Shown here: positions 34,234 through 43,788 of the stretch, piece after piece
Layout of the letters: the number at the start of each line of letters is the position of its first letter
Position numbering within the stretch: position 1 is the stretch's first letter
From: an uncultured Bacteroidota bacterium
Lineage (GTDB): Bacteria; Bacteroidota; Bacteroidia; Flavobacteriales; Flavobacteriaceae
Reading direction: 5' to 3'
NCBI GenBank assembly: GCA_902597545.1
Contig: CACJYD010000012.1
Location: forward strand, 1 to 48,578
DNA length: 48,578 bases
Notes under the pieces: model-generated
What the model was told of the DNA's origin: nothing
What the model saw: the letters and a program-made list of their open reading frames with translations, nothing else
Databases searched by the model: none
Position numbers and translations under genes: made by a program

Positions 34234-35346
34234 ATGAAATTTATTATCTCATCCTCAGAACTATTAAGAAATTTACAGATTTTAGGATCTATATTAAATA
34301 CCAACAATACTTTGCCAATATTAGACAACTTTTTGTTTGATATTAAAGAAAGTGACCTCACAATTACTTCATCTGATCTTGAGACTTCATTGTCATCTAA
34401 GATATTGATTGAATCATCAATTAATGTCAAAATTGCTGTACCTGCAAAGTTGCTAATTGATATTTTAAAATCATTACCAGATCAACCTTTAACATTTTCA
34501 ATGAATGATAATATATTGGAAATTAATTCTAATAATGGAAAATATGCTTTATCATATATGGATGGTGATGAATTTCCAAAATCTCTGATAATTGAAGACG
34601 CTAAAGAAATTTCATTTAGTTCTAAAGTATTATTGAATGTTATAAATTCCACAATTTTTGCCTCTGGAAATGATGATTTAAGACCAGTAATGTCTGGTGT
34701 TTTTTTTCAAGTATCAAACGATAAATCATGTTTTGTAGCAACTGATGCCCATAAACTTGTAAAATATGTAAGAAATGATATCAACTCTGATAATGCAATA
34801 GAGTTTATAGTTCCTAATAAACCTCTAAATATCCTCAAATCAATATTGCCAGATAAAAAAGAAGACGTTAGAGTTTTATATAATAATACTAATGCAATTT
34901 TTAGTTTTTCAACCTTTACGATGATCTGTAGATTAATCGATGGTAAATTTCCTAACTATGAGGCTGTAATTCCAAAAGAAAATCCAAATGTTTTAGAAAT
35001 TGATAGGTTACAGTTGCTTAACTCAACTAAAAGAGCAAGTATTTTTTCTAGTAAGACAACCAATCAAGTAAAATTTGAAATCAAAGGCAATCTCCTTAAA
35101 ATATCAGCTGAGGATTTAGATTTTAATAATAAGGCTGAGGAAACGTTAGAATGCAATTATAATGGTGATGATATTGCTATTGGTTTTAATTCTAGATTTA
35201 TAGTTGAAATGCTTAATAACCTGTCCTCAGAAATAGTTCAAATTGAATTATCTTCACCTAATAGAGCCGGACTAATATCTCCTCTTCATGAAAAGGATAG
35301 TAATGAAGAGATTACAATGCTAGTTATGCCAATTATGCTAAACTAA
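34234..35346 (+). CDS. dnaN: DNA polymerase III beta sliding clamp
   Basis: The 370-residue ring-forming processivity clamp has three similar domains of about 120 residues. Features: an N-terminal SELLRNLQILGSIL, ILDNFLFDI, TITSSDLETSL; the domain 2 stretch RPVMSGVFFQ with ATDAHKLV; FPNYEAVIP; and the C-terminal ending MLVMPIMLN, which matches the VMPMRL-type end of the family. Length is standard. There is no dnaA or recF beside it, as is common in Bacteroidota where dnaN is detached from the origin region. The stop abuts the stop of convergent gapN with no gap. Confidence 0.97.
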   Translation: MKFIISSSELLRNLQILGSILNTNNTLPILDNFLFDIKESDLTITSSDLETSLSSKILIESSINVKIAVPAKLLIDILKSLPDQPLTFSMNDNILEINSNNGKYALSYMDGDEFPKSLIIEDAKEISFSSKVLLNVINSTIFASGNDDLRPVMSGVFFQVSNDKSCFVATDAHKLVKYVRNDINSDNAIEFIVPNKPLNILKSILPDKKEDVRVLYNNTNAIFSFSTFTMICRLIDGKFPNYEAVIPKENPNVLEIDRLQLLNSTKRASIFSSKTTNQVKFEIKGNLLKISAEDLDFNNKAEETLECNYNGDDIAIGFNSRFIVEMLNNLSSEIVQIELSSPNRAGLISPLHEKDSNEEITMLVMPIMLN

Positions 35347-36930
35347 TTAGAGATAATAATCTGTCCTTATAAAATTCGATTTTTTATTATCAATAAGTTT
35401 TCTTAAAATATTTTTATTTGTTGGATTATCTTTTGAAGCAACAAATGTTCTTATTGAAAATGATCTTAAAGCATCATGTACACTCAGGGTTGCAACAGCA
35501 GAATCTTTTCTTCCAGTGAAAGGATATATATCTGGACCACGTTGACATGAGCTATTGAGATTAACTCTACATACTAAATTTACAAGAGAGTCTATTATAG
35601 GACCTAGCTTTTCTTCTGAATTGCCAAACAAACTTACTTGTTGTCCATAATTAGATTTTGCCATATAATTTATTGGTGTTTTAATGTCTTTAAATGAAAT
35701 TACAGGGATAACAGGTCCAAACTGTTCGTCTTTATAAACATTCATTTTATCATTCACTGGATATAAAACAGCAGGAAATACAAAATTCTTAAATTTCTTT
35801 CCTCCATTTTTATTAATTATTTTGGCACCTTTTTGTGTTGCATCATCAATTAAATCACTAATATATTTTGGCTTATTAGGTTCAGGAAGAGGAGTTAATA
35901 GTGTATTATCCCAAGGTAAACCTAATTTTAATGAATCAACCTTTTCACAAAACTTCTTTAAAAACTTATCTTTTATGTTTTCATGAACATAAATGATTTT
36001 AATGGCTGTGCATCTTTGCCCATTATAAGAAAGAGATCCTGAAATACATTCCTCAACAGAAAGCTCAAGATCAGCATCGTCTAATATAATAGCAGGATTT
36101 TTTGCTTCTAATCCTAATACTAGTCTTAATCTATTTTTTTGTGGATGAAGATCTTGTAATGAAATTGCTGATGAGCTATGTCCTATTAGAGCTAAAACAT
36201 TTATTTTTCCTGACTTCATGATTGGTGATGCAATTTCTCTTCCCCTTCCGAAAATGATATTAACCACACCTGGTGGAAATGATTTTTGAAAGGCTTCTAA
36301 TAAAGGAGCAATTAATAATACTCCGTGTTTAGCAGGTTTAAAAATAGCTGTATTTCCCATTATTATTGCAGGAATAAGTAATGCAAAAGTTTCGTTTAAT
36401 GGATAATTATATGGTCCAAGACATAATACAACCCCGAGAGGGCCTCTTCTAATCAGAGCTCTAACACCTGAATTATTTTGAAAGTTCGCCCCGTCTCTAT
36501 CTATTTTCTTATACTCCTTAATTGTTTCAATAATATATTCAACTGTCCTGTCAAATTCCTTTTCTGAGTCCTTAAGATTTTTTCCAATTTCCCACATCAA
36601 TAATTTTACAACCTCATCTCTCTGTAAAATCATTAAATCAACAAATTTTTGCATACAATTAATTCTTTCATATACTTTCATTGTTGGCCACTCCCCTGTT
36701 CCATTAGCATATGCTTTATCAGCAGCATCAAGAGCTAATAATGCATGTTTTTCGTCCATCTTTGGAGAATCACCTAAGACTGTATATTTATCATTTTCAG
36801 AGTTAGAAAAAAGTGTACTTACCACCTCGGTAAATTCTCCATTCCAATTACCAATTTTTCCATCAATTAAGAATGTGTTATGATGAATAGGTAATTTAAG
36901 TTGAAATTTTTCAGGAATATTTGTTTTCAT
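35347..36930 (-). CDS. gapN: NADP-dependent glyceraldehyde-3-phosphate dehydrogenase (non-phosphorylating)
   Basis: Aldehyde-dehydrogenase-fold protein of 527 residues. Features: [29 protein letters not shown], the catalytic Cys in [23 protein letters not shown] and [16 protein letters not shown]; the last two resemble GapN rather than general ALDHs. GapN oxidises glyceraldehyde 3-phosphate directly to 3-phosphoglycerate, making NADPH. The glutamate motif reads [14 protein letters not shown], with Glu two residues later than in the canonical LELGGK pattern, a variant I recall from Bacteroidota GapN. Its ATG begins 1 bp after the ilvC stop, so it belongs to the ilv operon. An ALDH of other specificity is the alternative. 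Confidence 0.82.
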   Translation of the reverse strand: MKTNIPEKFQLKLPIHHNTFLIDGKIGNWNGEFTEVVSTLFSNSENDKYTVLGDSPKMDEKHALLALDAADKAYANGTGEWPTMKVYERINCMQKFVDLMILQRDEVVKLLMWEIGKNLKDSEKEFDRTVEYIIETIKEYKKIDRDGANFQNNSGVRALIRRGPLGVVLCLGPYNYPLNETFALLIPAIIMGNTAIFKPAKHGVLLIAPLLEAFQKSFPPGVVNIIFGRGREIASPIMKSGKINVLALIGHSSSAISLQDLHPQKNRLRLVLGLEAKNPAIILDDADLELSVEECISGSLSYNGQRCTAIKIIYVHENIKDKFLKKFCEKVDSLKLGLPWDNTLLTPLPEPNKPKYISDLIDDATQKGAKIINKNGGKKFKNFVFPAVLYPVNDKMNVYKDEQFGPVIPVISFKDIKTPINYMAKSNYGQQVSLFGNSEEKLGPIIDSLVNLVCRVNLNSSCQRGPDIYPFTGRKDSAVATLSVHDALRSFSIRTFVASKDNPTNKNILRKLIDNKKSNFIRTDYYL

Positions 36931-36931
36931 T

Positions 36932-38398
36932 TTATTTCAATTTTTTCATATTGCTCATGTTTTTCCTCAATATTAAGCCAATTTTTTCAATATCATGAGA
37001 AAATGTTTTGTTGTCATTTTTTATTAAATAACTTTCATCAATTTCTATACCACTAGGATTTGATCCAATATGGTTTTTATTAATTTTAGTCATAAAATCA
37101 GCTAATAAAGGTAAACATGATTGATTAAATAAGTAACAACCATATTCTGCTGTATCAGAAATTATTCTATTCATTTCATACAATTTTTTCCTAGCAACAA
37201 GATTTGCAATCAAAGGGAGTTCATGTAAAGATTCATAATACGCAGATTCATCAATTATTCCGTTATTAACCATTGTCTCAAAAGCAAGCTCTACACCTGA
37301 TTTAACAAAAGAAATCATAAGTATTCCCTTGTTGAAATAATCTTGATTTTCAATAATTTCTTCAATTGGAGATGCTTTTTCAAAATTTGTTAATCCAGTT
37401 TCTTCTCTCCACTTAAGAAGGTTTTCATCATTATTTTTCCAATCAATCATCATTTCTTGTGAGAAACTTCCAGTCAGAATATTTTTCATATGAGTTTCAA
37501 ATAATGGTGTCATTATTGTTTTCAATTCTTCTGACAATTTATGAACTAAATATCTAGATTTATTATCTAGTCTTTTAATCATTCCTGAAATTCCATTATG
37601 TTTCAGTTCTTCTGTAATTGTTTCCCATCCATACTGAATTAATTTTGCTGCAAAACCACTCTCATATCCTAAATCAATCATTTTATTATAGCATAATATT
37701 GATCCAGATTGTAAAACACCACATAATATTGTTTGTTCTCCCATTAGATCTGATTTAACCTCTGCTACAAAAGATGATTCTAGTACACCAGCTTTATGAC
37801 CTCCAGTTGCAACAGCATATGCTTTTGCATAATCAAGACCTTCACCATGTGGATCATTCTCAGGATGGACAGCTATTAGGGTTGGAACACCAAAACCTCT
37901 TAAATATTCTTCTCTCACTTCGGTTCCTGGACATTTTGGAGCAACCATAATGACTGTAATGTCCTTTCTTATTTTAATTCCTTCCTCAACAATATTAAAT
38001 CCATGTGAATAAGAAAGTACGGAGTTTTCTTTCATTAGTGGCATTGCTTGATTGACAACTTGACTATGATTTTTATCAGGTGTAAGGTTGATTACAATAT
38101 CTGCCTGGGGTATTAATTTATCAAATGTTCCGACTTTAAAATTATTTGATGATGCATTTTTAAAAGACTCTTTTTTGTTATCAATTGAAGATTGTCTTAA
38201 AACGTACGAAATATTCAAACCTGAATCTCTCATATTTAAACCTTGATTTAAGCCTTGGGCACCACAACCTATAATCACAATTTTTTTATCAATTAAAATA
38301 TTTACTCCATCTGAAAATTCTTCAGATTTCATGAACCTACATTTACCTAATTGATTTAGTTTATCTTTTTCAGATAATGAATTAAAATAATTACTCAT
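36932..38398 (-). CDS. ilvC: Ketol-acid reductoisomerase, class II
   Basis: The 488-residue enzyme rearranges and reduces acetolactate or acetohydroxybutyrate with NADPH and Mg. The length indicates the long (E. coli-like, knotted double-domain) class. Features: the cofactor region [22 protein letters not shown] with LRQ after it, [38 protein letters not shown] and [12 protein letters not shown], plus duplicated C-terminal helical domains with [16 protein letters not shown]. Its ATG overlaps the ilvN stop region by 8 bp. Confidence 0.97.
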   Translation of the reverse strand: MSNYFNSLSEKDKLNQLGKCRFMKSEEFSDGVNILIDKKIVIIGCGAQGLNQGLNMRDSGLNISYVLRQSSIDNKKESFKNASSNNFKVGTFDKLIPQADIVINLTPDKNHSQVVNQAMPLMKENSVLSYSHGFNIVEEGIKIRKDITVIMVAPKCPGTEVREEYLRGFGVPTLIAVHPENDPHGEGLDYAKAYAVATGGHKAGVLESSFVAEVKSDLMGEQTILCGVLQSGSILCYNKMIDLGYESGFAAKLIQYGWETITEELKHNGISGMIKRLDNKSRYLVHKLSEELKTIMTPLFETHMKNILTGSFSQEMMIDWKNNDENLLKWREETGLTNFEKASPIEEIIENQDYFNKGILMISFVKSGVELAFETMVNNGIIDESAYYESLHELPLIANLVARKKLYEMNRIISDTAEYGCYLFNQSCLPLLADFMTKINKNHIGSNPSGIEIDESYLIKNDNKTFSHDIEKIGLILRKNMSNMKKLK

Positions 38399-38918
38399 TT
38401 TCGTTATTTTTTAAATGTTTTGAAATTTCCATTGAGCTTTTTGAAACTGAAATTCTTCCTGATCTAACAAATTGTAGTAACCCATACTTCTTAAGTTTGT
38501 GGTATAAATCCTCTGTTTCTTCTCTCCATCCGGTTTTTTCAATTACGAAATACTCTGGCTTCACAGTAACTATATTAGCTCTGCTTTTTTTAATTATATT
38601 TTGAATTTGTCTCTCCTCAAAAAGTGATTTAGAATTAACTTTATACAGAGCTGTTTCAAGATAAATTGTTTCTTCATCAGTATGATAAAATGCTGCTATA
38701 ACTTCAATTTGTTTTTCGATTTGCTTAACTAACTTAATTATTTGTTCACCATCAACTTTAACAACAATTATGAACCTATAAATATTTGGAATTTCAGACT
38801 CTGATGATGTTACACTTCTTATATTGATATGTCTTTTAAGAAATATAGCAGATATCCTATTCAATAATCCTACATTATTTTCAGTATATATTGATATTGT
38901 ATAATTTCTTTTTTTCAT
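38391..38918 (-). CDS. ilvN: Acetolactate synthase small (regulatory) subunit
   Basis: The 175-residue protein has an N-terminal ACT domain ([34 protein letters not shown]), the site where valine normally binds to give feedback inhibition. The C-terminal domain resembles ALS_ss_C ([17 protein letters not shown] and [15 protein letters not shown]). It activates and regulates IlvB. The ATG overlaps the ilvB stop by one base (TAATG) and its own end overlaps ilvC, so expression is tightly coupled. Confidence 0.95.
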   Translation of the reverse strand: MKKRNYTISIYTENNVGLLNRISAIFLKRHINIRSVTSSESEIPNIYRFIIVVKVDGEQIIKLVKQIEKQIEVIAAFYHTDEETIYLETALYKVNSKSLFEERQIQNIIKKSRANIVTVKPEYFVIEKTGWREETEDLYHKLKKYGLLQFVRSGRISVSKSSMEISKHLKNNENE

Positions 38919-40609
38919 TATTCCAGCCTAATATCTGACACTGATGATCCTGATGGAATCATGGGAAAAACATTTTCTTCCTTTTCAATCATTACCTCTA
39001 GTAAATAAGGTCCATTATGATTAATCATTTTTTTAACCTCATCATCTAATTTATTTCTTTCAGAGACCTTGCTAGATTCAATAAAATATCCTTTGGATAT
39101 TGCAACAAAATCAGGATTAATCATTTCAGTAGATGCATATCTTTTGTCAAAAAATAATTGTTGCCATTGTCTAACCATGCCTAAAAAATTATTATTTAAA
39201 ATAACAATTTTTACGGCTGCTTTGGTTTGAAAAATTGTTCCTAACTCTTGAATGGTCATTTGAAAGCCACCATCTCCAATTACAGCAATAACTTCTCTTT
39301 TTGGGTCACCGATCTTTGCACCTAACGCTGCGGGTAATGCAAAGCCCATTGTCCCAAGTCCACCCGAAGTTATGTTTGACTTACTTAATTTAAACTTTGT
39401 ATATCTGCATGCAACCATTTGATGCTGACCTACATCTGTAACTAAAATAGATTCTCCTTCTGTATGATTGTTTAGCGATTTAATTACTTCAGCCATTGAT
39501 AGACCACCTTTTTTCTTATTGTATTCATTATCAATTACCTTGTCATATTCAATTTTATAATAATTATGAAATTCATCAATCCATTTGTCATGATTTTTTG
39601 ATTTTATTAGAGGTAAAATATCTTTAATTGTTTCTTTGACATCACCTAAAACAGCAACATCAACCTTGACATTTTTATTTACTTCAGCAGGATCAATTTC
39701 AAAATGAATAATCTTTGCTTGTTTTGCATACGTATTTAAACTTCCTGTAACCCTATCGTCAAATCTCATGCCTATTGCAATTAAAACATCACATTCATTA
39801 GTTAACTTATTCGGGCCATAATTTCCATGCATTCCAACCATTCCTACATTCAATGGATGATCTGTGGGAAGTGCAGACAAACCAAGAATAGTCCAAGCAG
39901 CAGGTATTCCAGATTTTTCAAGAAAAGCTTTAAATTCATTTTCAGCATTTCCAAGAATTACCCCTTGTCCCCAAACAACAAAAGGCTTCTTAGCATTATT
40001 TATAATGTCAGCTGCATTTTTTAGAGATTTATTATCCATTGCTGGAACAGAAGAATAACTTCTGATTTTTTTACACTTTTTATATTCAAAAGTTTTTAAT
40101 ATTTCAAACTGAGCATCTTTTGTAATATCTATGAGAACTGGACCAGGTCTTCCAGATTTTGCAATATAAAATGCTTTTGCAAAAATCTCTGATATTTCTG
40201 AGGCTTTTGTTATTTGATAATTCCATTTGGTCACTGGTGTTGATATTCCAATGATATCCGTTTCTTGAAATGCATCAGAACCCAATAAAGATGATGCAAC
40301 TTGACCAGTAATACATACCATGGGTGTAGAATCAATTTGCGCATCAGCAATCCCTGTTACTAGATTTGTCGCTCCTGGACCAGAGGTGGCAATTGCTACA
40401 CCCACCTTACCAGATGATCTTGCATAACCTTGAGCTGCATGTGTTGCTCCTTGTTCATGACGCACCAAAATATGGTTAATTTTATTTTCAAACTTGTAAA
40501 GTTCATCATATACGGGCATGATTGCACCTCCAGGATATCCAAAAAGAATATCAACTCCTTCTTCTAACAAACAATGAATTACTGCCTCTGCTCCTGAAAT
40601 ATTCTTCAC
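38918..40609 (-). CDS. ilvB: Acetolactate synthase large (catalytic) subunit
   Basis: Thiamine-diphosphate enzyme of 563 residues that condenses pyruvate with pyruvate or 2-oxobutyrate. Features: FGYPGGAIMPVYD, catalytic E52 in VRHEQGATHAAQGYAR, GATNLVTGIADAQIDSTPMV, FAD-domain motif ECDVLIAIGMRFDDRVTG, and the ThDP/Mg motif GDGGFQMTIQELGT...NNNFLGMVRQWQ. The order ilvD-ilvB-ilvN-ilvC is the usual Bacteroidota operon. It starts 10 bp after the ilvD stop. Confidence 0.97.
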   Translation of the reverse strand: MKNISGAEAVIHCLLEEGVDILFGYPGGAIMPVYDELYKFENKINHILVRHEQGATHAAQGYARSSGKVGVAIATSGPGATNLVTGIADAQIDSTPMVCITGQVASSLLGSDAFQETDIIGISTPVTKWNYQITKASEISEIFAKAFYIAKSGRPGPVLIDITKDAQFEILKTFEYKKCKKIRSYSSVPAMDNKSLKNAADIINNAKKPFVVWGQGVILGNAENEFKAFLEKSGIPAAWTILGLSALPTDHPLNVGMVGMHGNYGPNKLTNECDVLIAIGMRFDDRVTGSLNTYAKQAKIIHFEIDPAEVNKNVKVDVAVLGDVKETIKDILPLIKSKNHDKWIDEFHNYYKIEYDKVIDNEYNKKKGGLSMAEVIKSLNNHTEGESILVTDVGQHQMVACRYTKFKLSKSNITSGGLGTMGFALPAALGAKIGDPKREVIAVIGDGGFQMTIQELGTIFQTKAAVKIVILNNNFLGMVRQWQQLFFDKRYASTEMINPDFVAISKGYFIESSKVSERNKLDDEVKKMINHNGPYLLEVMIEKEENVFPMIPSGSSVSDIRLE

Positions 40610-40619
40610 AACTTAAATA

Positions 40620-42290
40620 TTAATCTGTTACACATCCTTTTGACGCACTTGATACAAGCTTTGAATACTTGTACAAAATACCTGATTTAAATTTTAAATC
40701 AGGTTTTATCCATGATTTTTTTCTTAAATCTAATTTTTCCTGCGAAACATTAACATTAATCTCATTTTTTACAGCATCAATAATTATTTCATCTCCATCT
40801 TCAATTAATGAAATTAATCCACCTTCAGCTGCCTCAGGTGAAATATGTCCAACAACAAAGCCATGAGTGCCACCTGAGAATCTTCCATCAGTAATCAATG
40901 CAACGTCATTTCCTAGACCTGCACCCATTATTGCTGATGTTGGCTTCAACATTTCAGGCATCCCAGGACCACCTTTTGGTCCCTCGTACCTAATTACAAT
41001 TACATCACCTTTTAAAATTTTATTACTCTTTATTGCATGATTAGCTTCATTTTCCGAATTAAATACTTTAGCATTTCCTTTAAAAATTAAACCTTCTTTT
41101 CCTGTTATTTTGGCAACTGAACCTTCTGAAGCAATATTCCCATACAAAATTCTTATGTGTCCAGAAGATTTAATAGGATTGTCTAAGGGTCTAATTATAT
41201 CTTGATCAAAGTTTATGGATTCAATAGTTTTTAAATTTTCTTCAATTGTTTTTCCAGTAACTGTCATACAATCATTATGAAGCATATTATTCTGTAGCAT
41301 GAATTTCATTACAGAGGGAATTCCACCAATATTGTGTAAATCTTCCATAAGATATTTTCCACTTGGTTTTAAGTTAGCCAAAAATGGTGTTTCTTCTGAG
41401 ATTTTTTGAAAATCATCTATATTAAAATCAATATTTGCAGTTTTGCATATCGCAAGAATATGTAAAACAGCGTTAGTAGATCCACCTAATAATGTTATTA
41501 AGCGAACAGCATTTTCAATTGATTTTTTAGTTATTATATCACTAGGCTTAATATCCTTTTTTATAAGATTAATTATCGATTTAGATATAGTTTCTTTCTC
41601 ATTTAATTTATCTCTACTAATTGCTGGATTTGAGGAATTATATGGAAGTGCCATTCCCATTGCCTCAATTGCTGACGACATCGTATTAGCTGTGTACATT
41701 CCTCCACATGCCCCTGGTCCCGGACATGCATTGCTTATAATTTCATCATAATCTTTATTAGATAATTTTCCTGATACTTTCTCACCCCAGGCTTCAAAAG
41801 CAGATACAACATCCAATTTTTTTCCTTTGTAACAACCTGCTGCTATCGTTCCACCATACACAAGTATTGAAGGTCTATTTAATCTTATCATAGCCATTAA
41901 TGCACCTGGCATATTTTTATCACATCCAACAACACTGATTAATGAATCATATGACATTCCATTAACTACTGATTCAATTGAATCTGCAATTATATCTCTT
42001 GATGGAAGAGAGTATTTCATACCATTAGTTCCCATGGAAATCCCATCACTTATTCCGATTGTATTAAATATTAATGGAACAGCTTGGTCTTTGTCAATTT
42101 TATTTTTAATTTCTATTGAAAGTTCATTGAGATGCATATTACAAGGATTTCCCTCATATCCAGTACTTGCTATTCCAATAAAGGGCTTGTTAAAATCTTC
42201 TTTTTTTAGACCAATAGCGTGGAGCATCGCTTGAGCAGCTGGCTGTGAACCTTTTTTAGTGATTATTTTGCTATACTTATTAAGCTCCAT
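40620..42290 (-). CDS. ilvD: Dihydroxyacid dehydratase
   Basis: Fe-S enzyme of 556 residues that dehydrates dihydroxy-isovalerate and dihydroxy-methylvalerate. Cluster cysteines are C50 (GNPCNMHL), C123 (VGCDKNMPG) and C195 ([16 protein letters not shown]). Other family motifs: [53 protein letters not shown] and [16 protein letters not shown]. It is the first gene of the ilv-gapN operon. The ATG at 42290 lies 4 nt after a hairpin/U-tract element and inside an alternative pairing; see the leader feature and findings. Confidence 0.97.
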   Translation of the reverse strand: MELNKYSKIITKKGSQPAAQAMLHAIGLKKEDFNKPFIGIASTGYEGNPCNMHLNELSIEIKNKIDKDQAVPLIFNTIGISDGISMGTNGMKYSLPSRDIIADSIESVVNGMSYDSLISVVGCDKNMPGALMAMIRLNRPSILVYGGTIAAGCYKGKKLDVVSAFEAWGEKVSGKLSNKDYDEIISNACPGPGACGGMYTANTMSSAIEAMGMALPYNSSNPAISRDKLNEKETISKSIINLIKKDIKPSDIITKKSIENAVRLITLLGGSTNAVLHILAICKTANIDFNIDDFQKISEETPFLANLKPSGKYLMEDLHNIGGIPSVMKFMLQNNMLHNDCMTVTGKTIEENLKTIESINFDQDIIRPLDNPIKSSGHIRILYGNIASEGSVAKITGKEGLIFKGNAKVFNSENEANHAIKSNKILKGDVIVIRYEGPKGGPGMPEMLKPTSAIMGAGLGNDVALITDGRFSGGTHGFVVGHISPEAAEGGLISLIEDGDEIIIDAVKNEINVNVSQEKLDLRKKSWIKPDLKFKSGILYKYSKLVSSASKGCVTD

Positions 42291-42294
42291 TTCT

Positions 42295-42320
42295 AAAAAA
42301 AAACTCCATGTAAATGGAGT
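42295..42320 (-). promoter_or_regulatory. Hairpin plus U-tract in the ilvD leader (attenuator-like)
   Basis: In minus-strand RNA order, ACTCCAT (42320-42314) pairs with ATGGAGT (42309-42303) around a UUAC loop. U residues continue to 42295, then AGAA and the ilvD AUG. CTCCATTT (42319-42312) can instead pair over 8 bp with AAATGGAG (42292-42285), which contains the ilvD start codon. The two pairings exclude each other, so this may be a small RNA switch; function is inferred. Confidence 0.55.
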
Positions 42321-42326
42321 GAATTG

Positions 42327-42334
42327 TAAATATA
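42327..42334 (-). promoter_or_regulatory. Candidate -7 box for the ilv operon
   Basis: Minus-strand TATATTTA lies just upstream of the leader hairpin. With a 4-5 nt gap the transcript would begin near 42322, so the hairpin would form the very 5' end of the mRNA. Confidence 0.4.
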
Positions 42335-42390
42335 GTGTTTATCATAATAAAAGCCGAAATTATCTTCTTATATTCGAAAATAATTTAAAA

Positions 42391-43788
42391 ATGACACCAA
42401 ATAACTTATGCTTAAGTGTGCATCAAAATCAAAGAAATTTCTTTGATTCTAAAAAATCATTTCACTTAAATTATAGGATTAAATCTTTAAAAAAGTTAAA
42501 AGCAACCATAATTAAGTTTGAGAAAAATATTGTGGATGCGTTAAAGCTTGATTTGGGTAAAAGTTATGCTGAATCATACATGTCAGAGATTTCGATTATA
42601 TACAATGAAATAAACTTTGTTTTAAGAAATGTAAAAAAATGGTCTAAAAGGAAAAAGGTTTCATCATCACTATTGAATTTTTTTTCTACAGATTACATCC
42701 AGCCTAATCCTTATGGTGTAACATTAAATATTTCCCCTTGGAACTATCCATTTCAATTATCAATTTCCCCAATTATTGGGGCTATTTCAGCAGGTAATAC
42801 AGTTGTTTTAAAACCTTCAGAACACTCTCCTCATACAACTGCTATTTTAGAAACCATAATTAATGAAGCATTTTCCAGAGGACATGTTGATATAATAACT
42901 GGAGGTCCAAAAACTGGAAAAAATCTATTAGAATTAAATTGGGATTATATTTTTTTTACAGGAAGTACTGAGATAGGTAAGATTGTGGCATCACAAGCAG
43001 CTAAAACATTAACACCTGTAACTCTTGAGTTAGGTGGGAATAATCCTTGTATTGTTGATAAGGATGTATCAATTGAAATAGCTTCAAAAAGAATAGCGTG
43101 GGGAAAATTTTTAAACTGCGGTCAAACATGTATTGCCCCAAATTTTATAGCTGTACATGAGGATGTTAAGGATAATTTTATACAAAGTTTAACTAAAGAA
43201 ATTATCACAACTCATGGATTAGATCCAAAAAAAAGTCATTTTTATTCAAAAATCATAAATTTAAATCATGTTGAAAGATTGTCAAAACTTATTAAAGGTT
43301 ATGATCTAATCCATGGAGGAAAATATGATAAAAAATTAAATTATTTTGAACCAACAATACTTGAGGTCAAATCTATAAAGGATAAAATTTTAAAAGATGA
43401 AATTTTTGGACCAATTCTTCCTCTAATTTCTTATAAAAATGATGAAGAATTAAATAACATATTGATTGAGTATAAAAATCCTCTAGCTTTTTACATTTTT
43501 AGCAACAGACTTTCTTACGCCAAAAAAATTATTAATACCTATTCATTTGGAGGTGGAGCAATCAATGATATTCTTGGACAAATTGTCAACAAAAATCTGC
43601 CTTTCGGAGGTATTGGTAATTCAGGAATAGGAAAGTATCATGGTTATGAATCCTTCAAAACTTTCAGTCATTTTAAACCTTATATAATTAAATCAAATTC
43701 TTTCGATTTATCATTTAAATATAAGATGAGTCAAAATAGTTTACTTTTTAGAATTACTAAAAGATTATTAAAACATATTTCATTTTGA
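42391..43788 (+). CDS. Aldehyde dehydrogenase, class 3-like
   Basis: Aldehyde dehydrogenase of 465 residues without a long N-terminal extension. Motifs: PYGVTLNISPWNYPFQLSI, GNTVVLKPSEHSP, FFTGSTEIGK, catalytic Glu in TLELGGNNPCIV, catalytic Cys in NCGQTCIAPNF, EIFGPILPL, NLPFGGIGNSGIGKYHGYESF and FSHFK at the end. Compact ALDHs of this type oxidise medium or long aliphatic aldehydes; the substrate is unknown. A frame open from 42259 overlaps ilvD; ATG 42391 is preferred because it leaves room for the ilv promoter and fits family length. It is followed with one-base overlap by a nitroreductase gene. Confidence 0.9.
   Translation: MTPNNLCLSVHQNQRNFFDSKKSFHLNYRIKSLKKLKATIIKFEKNIVDALKLDLGKSYAESYMSEISIIYNEINFVLRNVKKWSKRKKVSSSLLNFFSTDYIQPNPYGVTLNISPWNYPFQLSISPIIGAISAGNTVVLKPSEHSPHTTAILETIINEAFSRGHVDIITGGPKTGKNLLELNWDYIFFTGSTEIGKIVASQAAKTLTPVTLELGGNNPCIVDKDVSIEIASKRIAWGKFLNCGQTCIAPNFIAVHEDVKDNFIQSLTKEIITTHGLDPKKSHFYSKIINLNHVERLSKLIKGYDLIHGGKYDKKLNYFEPTILEVKSIKDKILKDEIFGPILPLISYKNDEELNNILIEYKNPLAFYIFSNRLSYAKKIINTYSFGGGAINDILGQIVNKNLPFGGIGNSGIGKYHGYESFKTFSHFKPYIIKSNSFDLSFKYKMSQNSLLFRITKRLLKHISF

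Noticed and set aside
42280-42309. Classical amino-acid attenuator with leader peptide for ilvD
   Set aside because: The small ORF is Phe-rich only because of the U-tract and holds no Ile, Val or Leu codons.
42259-42390. Longer N-terminus for the aldehyde dehydrogenase
   Set aside because: It overlaps ilvD and its leader hairpin, and the extra residues match no ALDH.
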